From: Herbidospora mongoliensis
Lineage (GTDB): Bacteria; Actinomycetota; Actinomycetes; Streptosporangiales; Streptosporangiaceae
NCBI RefSeq assembly: GCF_001570545.1
Contig: NZ_BBXD01000020.1
Coordinates: 124,001 to 188,000 of the forward strand
Direction of reading: 5' to 3'
Length of the DNA stretch: 64,000 nucleotides
Within the stretch, counting starts at the first letter, position 1. The number at the start of each line of letters is the position of its first letter. The notes under the pieces were generated by a model. The model did not search any database. It was not told the origin of the DNA and saw nothing but the letters and a program-made list of their open reading frames with translations. This document shows, piece by piece, positions 16,179 to 23,397 of the stretch. The translations under genes were made by a program, and so were the position numbers.

Positions 16179-18887
16179 CTAGTTGGGCGTGATCGAGTAC
16201 GTCGCACTGGCAGCGGTTGAGAAAGTGATGACATCGTTGCTCAGCACCGGCGTCACGCCACCGGTGACGGTCACGCCGCGCCCGGGCCACGGGTTCTGCA
16301 GCCGCAGTTGCCCGCCGACCGTGCTCGTCACGTCGACGTAGCTCGCCTGGCCGTTGGCGCGCGCCGACGAGACGACGAACCCGCCCGGCGCCCGCAGCTT
16401 CACGAACGAGCCGTTCTTGCCGGAGGGCCAGACCGGGAACACCCGCATGATCCCCAGGTCACTCTGGAGCAGCATGCTGTTGATCGCCTCGACCGTCCCC
16501 GACTTCTCCAGCCCGTGGTTCGGGTCGACGACCCTTCCGTTGGGGGCCGAACGGGTGGTGATCTGGTTCTTCAACCGGTCGATGAGCGACTGCGCCGGGT
16601 AGCCCACCCGCGCCGCCTGGGTGAACACCTTCGGGAAACTGTTCTCCTGACCCCAGGAGTTCATCGCGTCGAGCGTCTGGATCGCGACCTGGCGGTCGGC
16701 GGCCGGCCCGTTGATCCCCAGCGCCTCACCCGGATGGATGAACTCCAGGTTCACCGTGTTGTCGCCCGGCCGGATGGCCCGCCCATCGGAGACGGTGCCC
16801 GGGTCACCGAGGGCGAACACCTGCTGGTTGTTGTACGTCGTCCGCGGGATCGGCGCCAGCCGGTTCAGCATGTCCTGCCAGGTGGCGCGGTTGGTGGCAT
16901 CCACGTTCAGCCGGGTGCTCGCGTCGATGGCCGTGGTCAGCAGCGTCTTCAGCATGCCGAGATCGGCGCCGGAGTTGCGGGCCCAGGTGCCCTCGTGGGG
17001 GCCGGAGTAGAGGTTGAATCGGTTGTTCTCCAGCTGCAGCCAGTGCTGGAAGAAGGTGGCGACCTCCTTCATGAAGGGGTAGCCGCGCTGGGACAGCCAG
17101 GTCTGGTCGCGGGTGTACTGCCAGTAGGCGACGTACTGGGTCGCGGTGAACAGACTGTTGCCGACCTGCTGGTGGTAGTTGTCGTCGGCGGTGCTCCCGT
17201 TGGGCGCGATGCCGACGGGGAACAGCACGCCCGACGGCACCCCGCCGCTGGGGAACCGGCCGTTGACGTAACCGGTGTTCACCCTTCTGAGGTCCTGTGT
17301 CGCTCTGCGGCGGGCCTCCGGCAGGTAGGCGCTGACCAGGTCGAACACGGGAAGAGCCAGTTCGGCGCGGTTGGAGGAGTAGACGCCGTAGAAGTTGGCG
17401 ATCCAGTTGTAGTTGAGGTGCATGTCGCCGCCCCACAACGGATAGTCCGTCGTGGCCCAGATCCCGAACAGACCTGGCGCGGTCTTGCCCGCGCGGCTGG
17501 CCGAGCCGATGAAGTACTGGGCGGCGTAGTAGTAGCGCTCGAGAACGTCGTCGTCGAGGTCGACGTAGGACTTGAGCCAGTACTGCTTCCACCATTCGAC
17601 GTGCGCGTTGTACTGCGAGTCGATCGAGCCGCTCGTCTGCGCGTCGGCCAGGCTCCGCGCGGCCGGGGCCGGGTCGTTCCCGCTGGTCCCGCCGCCGGCG
17701 ACGGCCGTGACGACGTTGATCACGCCGCCTGAGGGGATGTCGACGGTGATCTGGTTGTTCGCGACGCTCTGGGTCCCGCCGATCACGCGGGTGGCGAGGG
17801 CGGCCCGCGAGGTCCACTGACCGGAGGCGGTCTGGCGTGCGGCCCAGACGGTGTTGCCCGAGGTCCCCGACGTGCTGGTGAACCCGGACCGGCCGTTCTG
17901 GATCTGGGTCGTGTTGGAGACCCGGATGCGGGTGGCCGCGTTCGCCTGGATGCGGGTGACGACGAGGTTGTCGTTCGCGCCGGTCCAGGTCCGCATGCTG
18001 ACGGGGGCGCCGCCGAGGCTCATTGTGGTGTCGATGTCCCCCTTGAGGATGTTCTGCTCCTCGGTGAACTGGCCGGTGGGGTTGCCGGTCGTGCCGTTGT
18101 AGAGCTCGAACTGCCCGATGCGCGCCCTCGGGTTGTTGACGCTGTCCGAGGTGGTGCCCTGGGTCGGTTCGCTGATGCTCAGCCGCACGTAGCGCGCGGT
18201 GACACCGGTGATCGTCCGGTCGGTCGTAGCGGCGGTGTTGTTGGTGACGGTGTCGCGGGTCGTCCAGGTGGAGTTGTTGTCGCTGGTCTCCAGGGTCCAG
18301 TTCTTGGTGGTGTTGGCCGTCTCGGCGGGACGCGCGGCGGCGTCGTGGCGGAGGAGATACCGGCTGAAGGTCTTGGACGACCCCAGATCGACCGTGATGG
18401 TCTGCGGCTTGCCCACGTTGGAGACCCAGCCCTCATAGCCGGAGCCCCAGCCGCCGTTGACGGCCCGGCTGGGCGGGAAGGACGAATGCGAGCTGGACGC
18501 GGTCGCGGTCGACCCGATCGCCAGGTTCGGCGAACCGCTGTTGCTGACGGGGTTGATCGAGACCGACCCGAGGGCGACGAGCGACCGGTTGGGGCTGGCG
18601 GTCCAGAAGTCACCCTTGGCGATCCGGAACGTCTTGAACCCCTCACCCCCGCCCGAGGTGACGCCGATGTCACCGTTTCCGATGATCGCGGTGTCCGGCA
18701 TGGTGTCGGTGACCGACCCGGTGTAGGCCTGGTTGGTCCAGCGGCCCTTCACCGCTCCGACCAGGGACTGAACGGCGGTCCACTGCTGGTCGGCGGTGGG
18801 GGTGGCGGCCTGCGCTGATGTCGCCGTGGACAGGGCGGCGAGCACTGCGAGCGCGGTGACTATGGCTAAGCCACGCGTTCTGATCAT
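16179..18887 (-). CDS. Secreted GH95-like glycoside hydrolase with inserted CBM32
   Basis: 902 residues from the ATG at 18887 (GGAAAGG upstream). An earlier in-frame start would include the promoter and was rejected. Signal peptide ends AQA|AT. Residues 30-115 begin the N-terminal beta-domain (IIGNGDIGV, ALGSVSINP). Residues about 121-262 are a discoidin/CBM32 domain (NLAIGSTATASS ... ITVDLGSSKTFSRYLL ... ARYVRLSI). The beta-domain resumes, then an (alpha/alpha)6 catalytic region (WGGDMHLNYNWIANFYGVYS, 480-540) and the tail INSMLLQSDLGIMRVFPVWP, as in GH95 alpha-L-fucosidases/galactosidases. It should release terminal sugars from plant polysaccharide outside the cell. The exact specificity is unknown. 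It carries the same promoter and operator as the importer at 61.4 kb. Confidence 0.75.
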   Translation of the reverse strand: MIRTRGLAIVTALAVLAALSTATSAQAATPTADQQWTAVQSLVGAVKGRWTNQAYTGSVTDTMPDTAIIGNGDIGVTSGGGEGFKTFRIAKGDFWTASPNRSLVALGSVSINPVSNSGSPNLAIGSTATASSSHSSFPPSRAVNGGWGSGYEGWVSNVGKPQTITVDLGSSKTFSRYLLRHDAAARPAETANTTKNWTLETSDNNSTWTTRDTVTNNTAATTDRTITGVTARYVRLSISEPTQGTTSDSVNNPRARIGQFELYNGTTGNPTGQFTEEQNILKGDIDTTMSLGGAPVSMRTWTGANDNLVVTRIQANAATRIRVSNTTQIQNGRSGFTSTSGTSGNTVWAARQTASGQWTSRAALATRVIGGTQSVANNQITVDIPSGGVINVVTAVAGGGTSGNDPAPAARSLADAQTSGSIDSQYNAHVEWWKQYWLKSYVDLDDDVLERYYYAAQYFIGSASRAGKTAPGLFGIWATTDYPLWGGDMHLNYNWIANFYGVYSSNRAELALPVFDLVSAYLPEARRRATQDLRRVNTGYVNGRFPSGGVPSGVLFPVGIAPNGSTADDNYHQQVGNSLFTATQYVAYWQYTRDQTWLSQRGYPFMKEVATFFQHWLQLENNRFNLYSGPHEGTWARNSGADLGMLKTLLTTAIDASTRLNVDATNRATWQDMLNRLAPIPRTTYNNQQVFALGDPGTVSDGRAIRPGDNTVNLEFIHPGEALGINGPAADRQVAIQTLDAMNSWGQENSFPKVFTQAARVGYPAQSLIDRLKNQITTRSAPNGRVVDPNHGLEKSGTVEAINSMLLQSDLGIMRVFPVWPSGKNGSFVKLRAPGGFVVSSARANGQASYVDVTSTVGGQLRLQNPWPGRGVTVTGGVTPVLSNDVITFSTAASATYSITPN

Positions 18888-18922
18888 GGGGATTGCCTTT
18901 CCGTGGTGGCCCGGCGAGGCGT

Positions 18923-18968
18923 CGGATAACGTTATCCGGAACCGTAGATTGTTGCCGGGAGGTTTCAC
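18923..18968 (-). promoter_or_regulatory. Promoter with LacI-type operator for the GH95-like gene
   Basis: On the minus strand GTGAAA (18968-18963), 16-nt spacer, TACGGT (18946-18941), then the perfect palindrome CGGATAACGTTATCCG at 18938-18923, right at the expected transcription start. The whole block is nearly identical to the one at 61354-61398. Confidence 0.75.
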
Positions 18969-18997
18969 AGAGCGGCGAAAGTCACAAATTGATCACG

Positions 18998-19759
18998 TCA
19001 GGAATCGGTGGTGACCAGCTTGGCCGGAGGCGCCTCAAGGGTGACCGGCTCGCCCCAGGCGCTGAACGCGATGTCGCTCCGCCAGGTCGTCGCCCCCAGC
19101 GGCGCCTTGGGATCGGCGTACTCGGTGACCAGCCTGATGGGCAGCCCCTTCGGGTCGACCCACATCTGCCACGCCACGACCAGCGTCCCCGGCCGGGCCG
19201 ACTCATCCGCCGCGAACGCGGGAGAGGCCGCCGCCAGCGCCGCGAGGGTGATCTTCCCCGTCCGCATGTCGGCCTTCTGGTCCTCCTGGGTGGCGAGCAG
19301 CGCCTTCAGCGTGGACGGTTCGAGGATGAGGACGGGAGAGAAGAAAGGGCTGCGCTTCCCCGGCTCACTGGGCCACTGCATCCACTTCTTGCCCTTCGGC
19401 AGCATCTCGCCGACCGGGCCGCCCGACTGGTAGGTGTGCGGGCCGAGCGCGACGGACCGGGACGCGGAGTCCATGAGGTCGGTCTTCATCGTGACGTCGA
19501 AGCCTTCGACGCCCGAGGGGCTGAGCAGGATCGTGCCCTTGCGCTCGCCCTGGTTGAGCTCGTCACCCTCGACCTGGGTCTCCTGATGTTCGGCGACGGT
19601 GACCCCACGGCCTTCGCTCAGTAAGGAGGCCAGGGCCCGAACGGGGTCGGGGGAGGAGTTTCCCTGCCCGCCCGCCTCCGTCGCGGGCGCTTCGGAACTG
19701 CAGGCGGTGGCCAGCATGGCGATCAGTACGATAAGGGCCGATCTGGCCATGTTCGTCAT
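18998..19759 (-). CDS. Secreted lipoprotein of unknown function (LppX/LolA-like)
   Basis: 253 residues. Signal peptide with lipobox MLATAC, so it is anchored to the outer face of the membrane. The mature part has no catalytic motif that I recognise. Alternating hydrophobic strands (GEMLPKGKKWMQW, GTLVVAWQMWVDPKGLPIRLV, TTWRSDIAFSAWGEPV) recall the actinobacterial LppX/LprG/LolA-like beta-barrel lipoproteins, which carry a hydrophobic ligand. A second ATG three codons downstream could also be the start. It lies 110 bp upstream of the GH95 gene on the same strand, with the GH95 promoter between them. Confidence 0.7.
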   Translation of the reverse strand: MTNMARSALIVLIAMLATACSSEAPATEAGGQGNSSPDPVRALASLLSEGRGVTVAEHQETQVEGDELNQGERKGTILLSPSGVEGFDVTMKTDLMDSASRSVALGPHTYQSGGPVGEMLPKGKKWMQWPSEPGKRSPFFSPVLILEPSTLKALLATQEDQKADMRTGKITLAALAAASPAFAADESARPGTLVVAWQMWVDPKGLPIRLVTEYADPKAPLGATTWRSDIAFSAWGEPVTLEAPPAKLVTTDS

Positions 19760-19842
19760 GGCAGGGGAGCGTATCGGCCGGGAGCCTTCCCCGTGACGCG
19801 ATGGTCAAAATGGCGGTCAAGCGGCCGAAAAAGGGGCCCCGA

Positions 19843-20070
19843 ATGAGTTCCGAGCTCGCCGGAAGAATGGACCGTCAGGCGTTGCTCCTGCGTCGGCGGC
19901 TGTTCTTCTGGACTTGCGTTCTCGCAGGTGGGCCGGGCGTCTTTATCGGCGGGATTGCGATCCTCCTCTCCCCGGCTCACCCGGAGGCGGCTTATCTCGG
20001 AATCGTGTGCACCGGCGGCGGAAGCCGTACGGAAAGAGGGAACGGATCGCCGTCGGGGCCCGCGCGATGA
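19843..20070 (+). CDS. Possible small membrane protein
   Basis: 75 residues from an ATG preceded by AAGGGG. A basic stretch ([10 protein letters not shown]) leads into one hydrophobic segment ([21 protein letters not shown]), which looks like a real membrane helix. The last 20 residues are Gly/Arg/Ser-rich and look like read-through in a wrong frame, so the gene may be truncated or frameshifted. No function assigned. Confidence 0.35.
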   Translation: MSSELAGRMDRQALLLRRRLFFWTCVLAGGPGVFIGGIAILLSPAHPEAAYLGIVCTGGGSRTERGNGSPSGPAR

Positions 20071-20213
20071 GCATCGGCTGAGAGTCGCGGCCCTCTGGAA
20101 ACCGGACATCATCCTGCTTCGCGGCGGAGGGTCACCGGGGGTTCGACAGGCTGATCTCGACGGTGAGGGCCTCGCGAACGACTGGCGGAGCTGTGACGGG
20201 AATACCTTGGCTT

Positions 20214-20228
20214 TGAAAACGGTTTTCG
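20214..20228. promoter_or_regulatory. Zur box before zinc-free ribosomal protein genes
   Basis: TGAAAACGGTTTTCG is a GAAAAC-G-GTTTTC palindrome that differs from the actinobacterial Zur consensus type TGAAAA-N(2-3)-TTTTCA only at its edges. It ends 5 nt before the rpmG start codon. Zur represses such genes when zinc is plentiful. Confidence 0.8.
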
Positions 20229-20233
20229 ACCCC

Positions 20234-20398
20234 GTGAAGCGAAGTGACCTCCGTCCGCTGGTCCGGCTCCGGTCGAGCGCCGGCACCGGTGTGACGTACG
20301 TGACCAGGAAGAACCGGCGCAACGACCCCGACCGGATGGAATTGCGCAAGTACGACCACGTCGTCCGAAGGCACGTGACCTTCCGAGAGGAGCGATAG
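20234..20398 (+). CDS. rpmG: Ribosomal protein bL33, zinc-independent paralogue
   Basis: 54 residues from the GTG at 20234, the only start that gives normal bL33 length. The core [19 protein letters not shown] and the end [16 protein letters not shown] are diagnostic. The zinc-binding cysteine pairs of the C+ form are absent, so this is the C- paralogue that replaces the zinc form in the large ribosomal subunit under zinc limitation. There is no Shine-Dalgarno site; the Zur box sits directly upstream, so the message may be leaderless. It is followed after 3 nt by the bL31B gene. Confidence 0.88.
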   Translation: MKRSDLRPLVRLRSSAGTGVTYVTRKNRRNDPDRMELRKYDHVVRRHVTFREER

Positions 20399-20401
20399 CG
20401 C

Positions 20402-20644
20402 ATGAAGAAGGGCATTCACCCTGAGTACCGTCCGGTGGTCTTCCGCGACCCGAGCGCCGGGTTCGCGATCCTGACCAGGTCGACGGTGCGGTCGAACAAG
20501 ACCGTCGAGTGGGAGGACGGCCGCACCTACCCGGTCGTCGACGTCGACGTCAGCTCCGCCAGCCACCCGTTCTACACGGGCAAGAGCCGCGTGATGGACA
20601 CCGCCGGACGCGTGGAGCGTTTCCGCCAGCGTTACGGTAAGTGA
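20402..20644 (+). CDS. rpmE2: Ribosomal protein bL31 type B, zinc-independent
   Basis: 80 residues: [16 protein letters not shown] at the start, then [23 protein letters not shown] and [10 protein letters not shown] at the end, the type B pattern with no cysteines. It substitutes for the zinc-containing bL31 and so frees zinc. It is co-transcribed with rpmG behind one Zur box; GAGGAG in the rpmG tail serves as ribosome site. Confidence 0.95.
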   Translation: MKKGIHPEYRPVVFRDPSAGFAILTRSTVRSNKTVEWEDGRTYPVVDVDVSSASHPFYTGKSRVMDTAGRVERFRQRYGK

Positions 20645-20646
20645 CC

Positions 20647-21027
20647 TCACGAACGAGAGCCGGCCACGGATGTGGCCGGCTCTTTCAGTTCGCAGAGTTT
20701 GCCGCCGCCGGTGATCTCGCCCAGGACCTGCTGAAGATGCTGGATCCGCCGGTGTGCCTCCGCCACGAGGCTCTCGGCCAGGCGCTGCCAGTCTTCGGGT
20801 GCCGGGTCGGGCGGTAGTTCGTCGAGGACCTGTTTGATCTCCGCGACCGACAGGCCGACCCGCTGGGCGACGCGGATGACTTTGGTCCGGCAGACGTCGG
20901 CGTCGTGGAACCGTCGCTGGTTTCCCGAGGTCCGTTCGGCGGACAGGAGGCCGTGGGCCTCGTAGAAACGTACGGCTGAAGGAGCGACCCCGCTCGCGCG
21001 GGCCAGGTCTCCGACCGTCAGCGGCAT
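20647..21027 (-). CDS. MerR-family regulator
   Basis: 126 residues with GGGAGG upstream of the ATG. N-terminal MerR helix-turn-helix and wing (MPLTVGDLARASGVAPSAVRFYE, then GLLSAERTSGNQRRF), followed by the dimerisation coiled coil (VGLSVAEIKQVLDELP, then LVAEAHRRIQHLQQVL). There is one cysteine at the RRFHDADVCR position and another at GKLCEL, but no SoxR-type four-cysteine cluster. It is divergent from a quinone oxidoreductase with a 19-bp-spacer promoter between them, so that gene is the likely target. The 3' end contains the shared terminator stem. Confidence 0.88.
   Translation of the reverse strand: MPLTVGDLARASGVAPSAVRFYEAHGLLSAERTSGNQRRFHDADVCRTKVIRVAQRVGLSVAEIKQVLDELPPDPAPEDWQRLAESLVAEAHRRIQHLQQVLGEITGGGKLCELKEPATSVAGSRS
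20657..20682. terminator. Bidirectional terminator between rpmE2 and merR
   Basis: GAGCCGGCCAC (20657-20667), loop GGAT, GTGGCCGGCTC (20672-20682), followed by TTTC on the plus strand. It lies inside the last codons of merR, 13 nt after the rpmE2 stop. Confidence 0.85.
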
Positions 21028-21042
21028 GCCGGCCTCCCGGTG

Positions 21043-21073
21043 TTGACTTCAACAAATGTTGAACTTCTAGTCT
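21043..21073 (+). promoter_or_regulatory. MerR-type promoter with 19-bp spacer
   Basis: TTGACT (21043-21048), 19-bp spacer, TAGTCT (21068-21073). The spacer holds the inverted repeat TTCAACA-AA-TGTTGAA (21048-21063). A 19-bp spacer with a central dyad is characteristic of MerR-activated promoters. The start codon lies 8 nt after the -10, so the transcript is probably leaderless. Confidence 0.8.
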
Positions 21074-21080
21074 GCCAGCC

Positions 21081-21986
21081 ATGACGACAAACGCGGCGAT
21101 GGTCACCCGCTTCGGCGGCCCTGACGTGCTGGAACTGGTGGAGATCCCCGACCCGGTCCCGGGGGAGGGCGAGATCCTGGTCGACGTCGAGGCCGTCGAC
21201 ACCCTGCTGCTGGAGACGGTGGTGCGGTCGGGTCTGGGGCAGGACTACTGGCCGATCCGGCCGCCGTACATCCCCGGTGGGGGAGTGGCGGGCAGGGATC
21301 AGAACGGCCGGAGGGTGGCCGGGTACACGAACGGCTACGGCGGTTATGCCGACAAAGCGGTGCTCGTCTCCGCGGTCGAGGTGCCCGACGGGGTTCCGCT
21401 GCGGACGGCGGCCGCGCTGCTCCACGACGCGACGACCGCCTTGGCCCTGTTCGAGGCGACGAAGATCGGGGCGTCGGACACGGTGCTCGTCGTCGGGGCC
21501 AGTGGCGGGCTCGGGGTGCTGGAGGTCCAGCTCGCGCGGGCCCGTGGGGCCACGGTGATCGCGGTCGCCCGTGCGGTCAAGCTCGCCCGGCTGGGGGAGC
21601 TCGGGGCCGACCTGCTGATCGATTCCGACCAGGCCGACTGGCCTCAGGTGGACGTCGTGCTCGACAACATCGGCGGTGCGCTCGGAGCGTCGGCCGTCGG
21701 GGCGGTGAAAGCGGGCGGCAGGTTCTCCGCGCACGGCGCGGCCGGTGGGGGGTTCACCACGGTCGACCGGCCGGATGTCACGGTCACCGGCATCGAGGCC
21801 GCCCAGCTCTCGGACGCCGACCGCCTGCGCCACCTCACCCACGCCCTCCGGCTGGCCGAAGAGGGCACGCTCCGTCCGCTCATCGGGCAGACGTTCCCGC
21901 TCGGAGAGGCCGCCGCCGCGCACGCCGCCATGGAGGCGCGGGTGGTCTGGGGCAAGACACTGCTCGCTGGCACACTTGGCGGGTGA
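21081..21986 (+). CDS. Quinone oxidoreductase-like MDR-family dehydrogenase
   Basis: 301 residues, medium-chain dehydrogenase/reductase of the NADPH:quinone oxidoreductase branch. GroES-like N-terminal part (MTTNAAMVTRFGGPDVLELVE, PYIPGGGVAG), then a Rossmann domain with VLVVGASGGLGVLEVQLARA. The catalytic and structural zinc cysteines are absent, as expected for this branch. It probably reduces quinones or alkenals. Divergent from a MerR regulator and driven by its promoter. No ribosome site is seen, in keeping with a leaderless mRNA. Its stop overlaps the next start. Confidence 0.88.
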   Translation: MTTNAAMVTRFGGPDVLELVEIPDPVPGEGEILVDVEAVDTLLLETVVRSGLGQDYWPIRPPYIPGGGVAGRDQNGRRVAGYTNGYGGYADKAVLVSAVEVPDGVPLRTAAALLHDATTALALFEATKIGASDTVLVVGASGGLGVLEVQLARARGATVIAVARAVKLARLGELGADLLIDSDQADWPQVDVVLDNIGGALGASAVGAVKAGGRFSAHGAAGGGFTTVDRPDVTVTGIEAAQLSDADRLRHLTHALRLAEEGTLRPLIGQTFPLGEAAAAHAAMEARVVWGKTLLAGTLGG

Positions 21987-22282
21987 TCTTTCTCTTCGCG
22001 TACGGCACTCTCCAGCTCGAACGGGTCCAGCTCGCCCAGTTCGGCCGCCGTCTGCGAGGTCGCCCCGACGCGCTGCCCAACCATCGCCTCACCACGGTCG
22101 AGACGTTCCCCTACGTCCAGCGGTCGCCAGGGATGGAAGTGCTCGGCACGGTCTACCAGGTCACCGCCGACGAGCTCGCCCAGGCCGACGCCTACGAGGG
22201 CGTGGAGTACAGCCGCCGCATGCTCGCCCTCAAGTCGGGCATCGACGCCTGGGTCCACCTGTCTAACGAGTCGACTCCCTGA
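21983..22282 (+). CDS. Gamma-glutamylcyclotransferase-like (AIG2-type) protein
   Basis: 99 residues from a GTG that overlaps the preceding stop (GTGA), so it is translationally coupled. IFLFAYGTLQ is the substrate-binding YGTL motif of the GGCT fold, and VTADELAQADAYEGVEYSRRM carries the conserved Asp-xx-Glu-Gly region with the catalytic Glu. These small enzymes cyclise gamma-glutamyl amines; the actual substrate is unknown. The tail overlaps the convergent LacI gene by 20 bp. Confidence 0.8.
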   Translation: MIFLFAYGTLQLERVQLAQFGRRLRGRPDALPNHRLTTVETFPYVQRSPGMEVLGTVYQVTADELAQADAYEGVEYSRRMLALKSGIDAWVHLSNESTP

Positions 22283-23249
22283 TCACCAGCTCGGGCTGGA
22301 ACATGACCTGCTGGTGGGCGTGGGTGGCGGGGTTGTCGCACTCGTCGAGCAGGAGTTCGGTCGCCACCCGGCCGAGCTGGTGGGTGGGCTGGCGGACCGA
22401 GGTCAGCGCCACCGCCGAGGCCGCCGCGAAGTCGATGTCGTCGTAGCCGATCAGGGCGACGTCCTGCGGCACCCGGATGCCCGCGTGGGCGAGGCCGCGC
22501 ATCAGGCCGAGGGCCAGTAGGTCGTTGGCGCAGAACACGGCGTCGGGCAGGCCGCCTTCTGCGATCAGTTTCTCGGCGGCCTGCTGGCCGGCGCGGGGGG
22601 TCATCGCGGGCATCTCGATCACCCGCAGCGGTCCGCCGAAGGCGCGTTCGGCGCCCGCCCGGCGGTCGAGGCACTGGCGGATGGTGAGGGGGCCGGTGAC
22701 GTACACGATCGATGTCGCCCCCGACTCCATCAGGTGACGCACCGCCGCGGTGCCGCCGCCGATGTCGTTGACCGCGACCGAGCACTGGTCGGATCGATGC
22801 GGCGGGTGGTCGACCAGGACGACGCTGATGCCGCGGTCGCGGAGCCGGTCGAGCCGCGCCGGGTCTTCGTCGGACGGAGTGATCAGCACCCCGCGCACCC
22901 GCTGTTCGGCCAGGACCAGCAGATTGCGCTCCTCCTTGGCCCGGGATCCGGCGGAGTTGCTGAGGATGACGGCGTAGCCGAGATCGCTGGCGACCTCCTC
23001 GACGCCGGCTGTGACGTCGGTGAAGAACGGGTTGCCGATGTCGATCACCGACAGGCCGATGGTCCTGCTGTGGCCCGCCCGGAGCGTGGACGCCGAACCG
23101 TGGCGCACGAACCCCAGCTCACGGATCGCCGCCTCGACCCTCTCGCGGGTCGCCGGTGACACCTTCTCGGGCCGGTTGAGCACGTTGGACACAGTGCCCG
23201 GTGACACTCCGGCTCGCGCGGCGACATCCACGATGCCCACGTCGCTCAT
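22263..23249 (-). CDS. LacI-family regulator of the rhamnose-type transporter
   Basis: 328 residues. N-terminal LacI helix-turn-helix (VDVAARAGVSPGTVSNVLNRP, then VSPATRERVEAAI) and hinge, then a sugar-binding-like domain (TIGLSVIDIGNPFFTDV, VAVNDIGGGTAAVRHL, DAVFCANDLLALGL, VALIGYDDIDFA). It is divergent from rhaT and probably represses it. Both flanks of the intergenic region hold AAACGT-centred sequences (23257-23269 and 23372-23383) that may be its sites. No clear ribosome site precedes the ATG. Confidence 0.9.
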   Translation of the reverse strand: MSDVGIVDVAARAGVSPGTVSNVLNRPEKVSPATRERVEAAIRELGFVRHGSASTLRAGHSRTIGLSVIDIGNPFFTDVTAGVEEVASDLGYAVILSNSAGSRAKEERNLLVLAEQRVRGVLITPSDEDPARLDRLRDRGISVVLVDHPPHRSDQCSVAVNDIGGGTAAVRHLMESGATSIVYVTGPLTIRQCLDRRAGAERAFGGPLRVIEMPAMTPRAGQQAAEKLIAEGGLPDAVFCANDLLALGLMRGLAHAGIRVPQDVALIGYDDIDFAAASAVALTSVRQPTHQLGRVATELLLDECDNPATHAHQQVMFQPELVIRESTR

Positions 23250-23329
23250 GGACGTTGATTAAAACGTAATAGAGAGAAAGCGGCAACGGTGAGGTGCTGT
23301 AGAGCATGAAATGCCATGGAAATCGGCTA

Positions 23330-23383
23330 TTGACGGGTTGGTAACCCTCATCTACTGTCCGGTCAAAAATTGAAACGTTTTTC
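23330..23383 (+). promoter_or_regulatory. Promoter and candidate operator of the rha transporter operon
   Basis: TTGACG (23330-23335), 17-bp spacer, TACTGT (23353-23358) form a good housekeeping promoter. About 14 nt downstream lies TTGAAACGTTTTTC (ends 23383), an imperfect LacI-type palindrome centred on CG, in a position to block transcription. GGAGG before the ATG is the ribosome site. Confidence 0.65.
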
Positions 23384-23397
23384 TGACTGGAGGTCGA

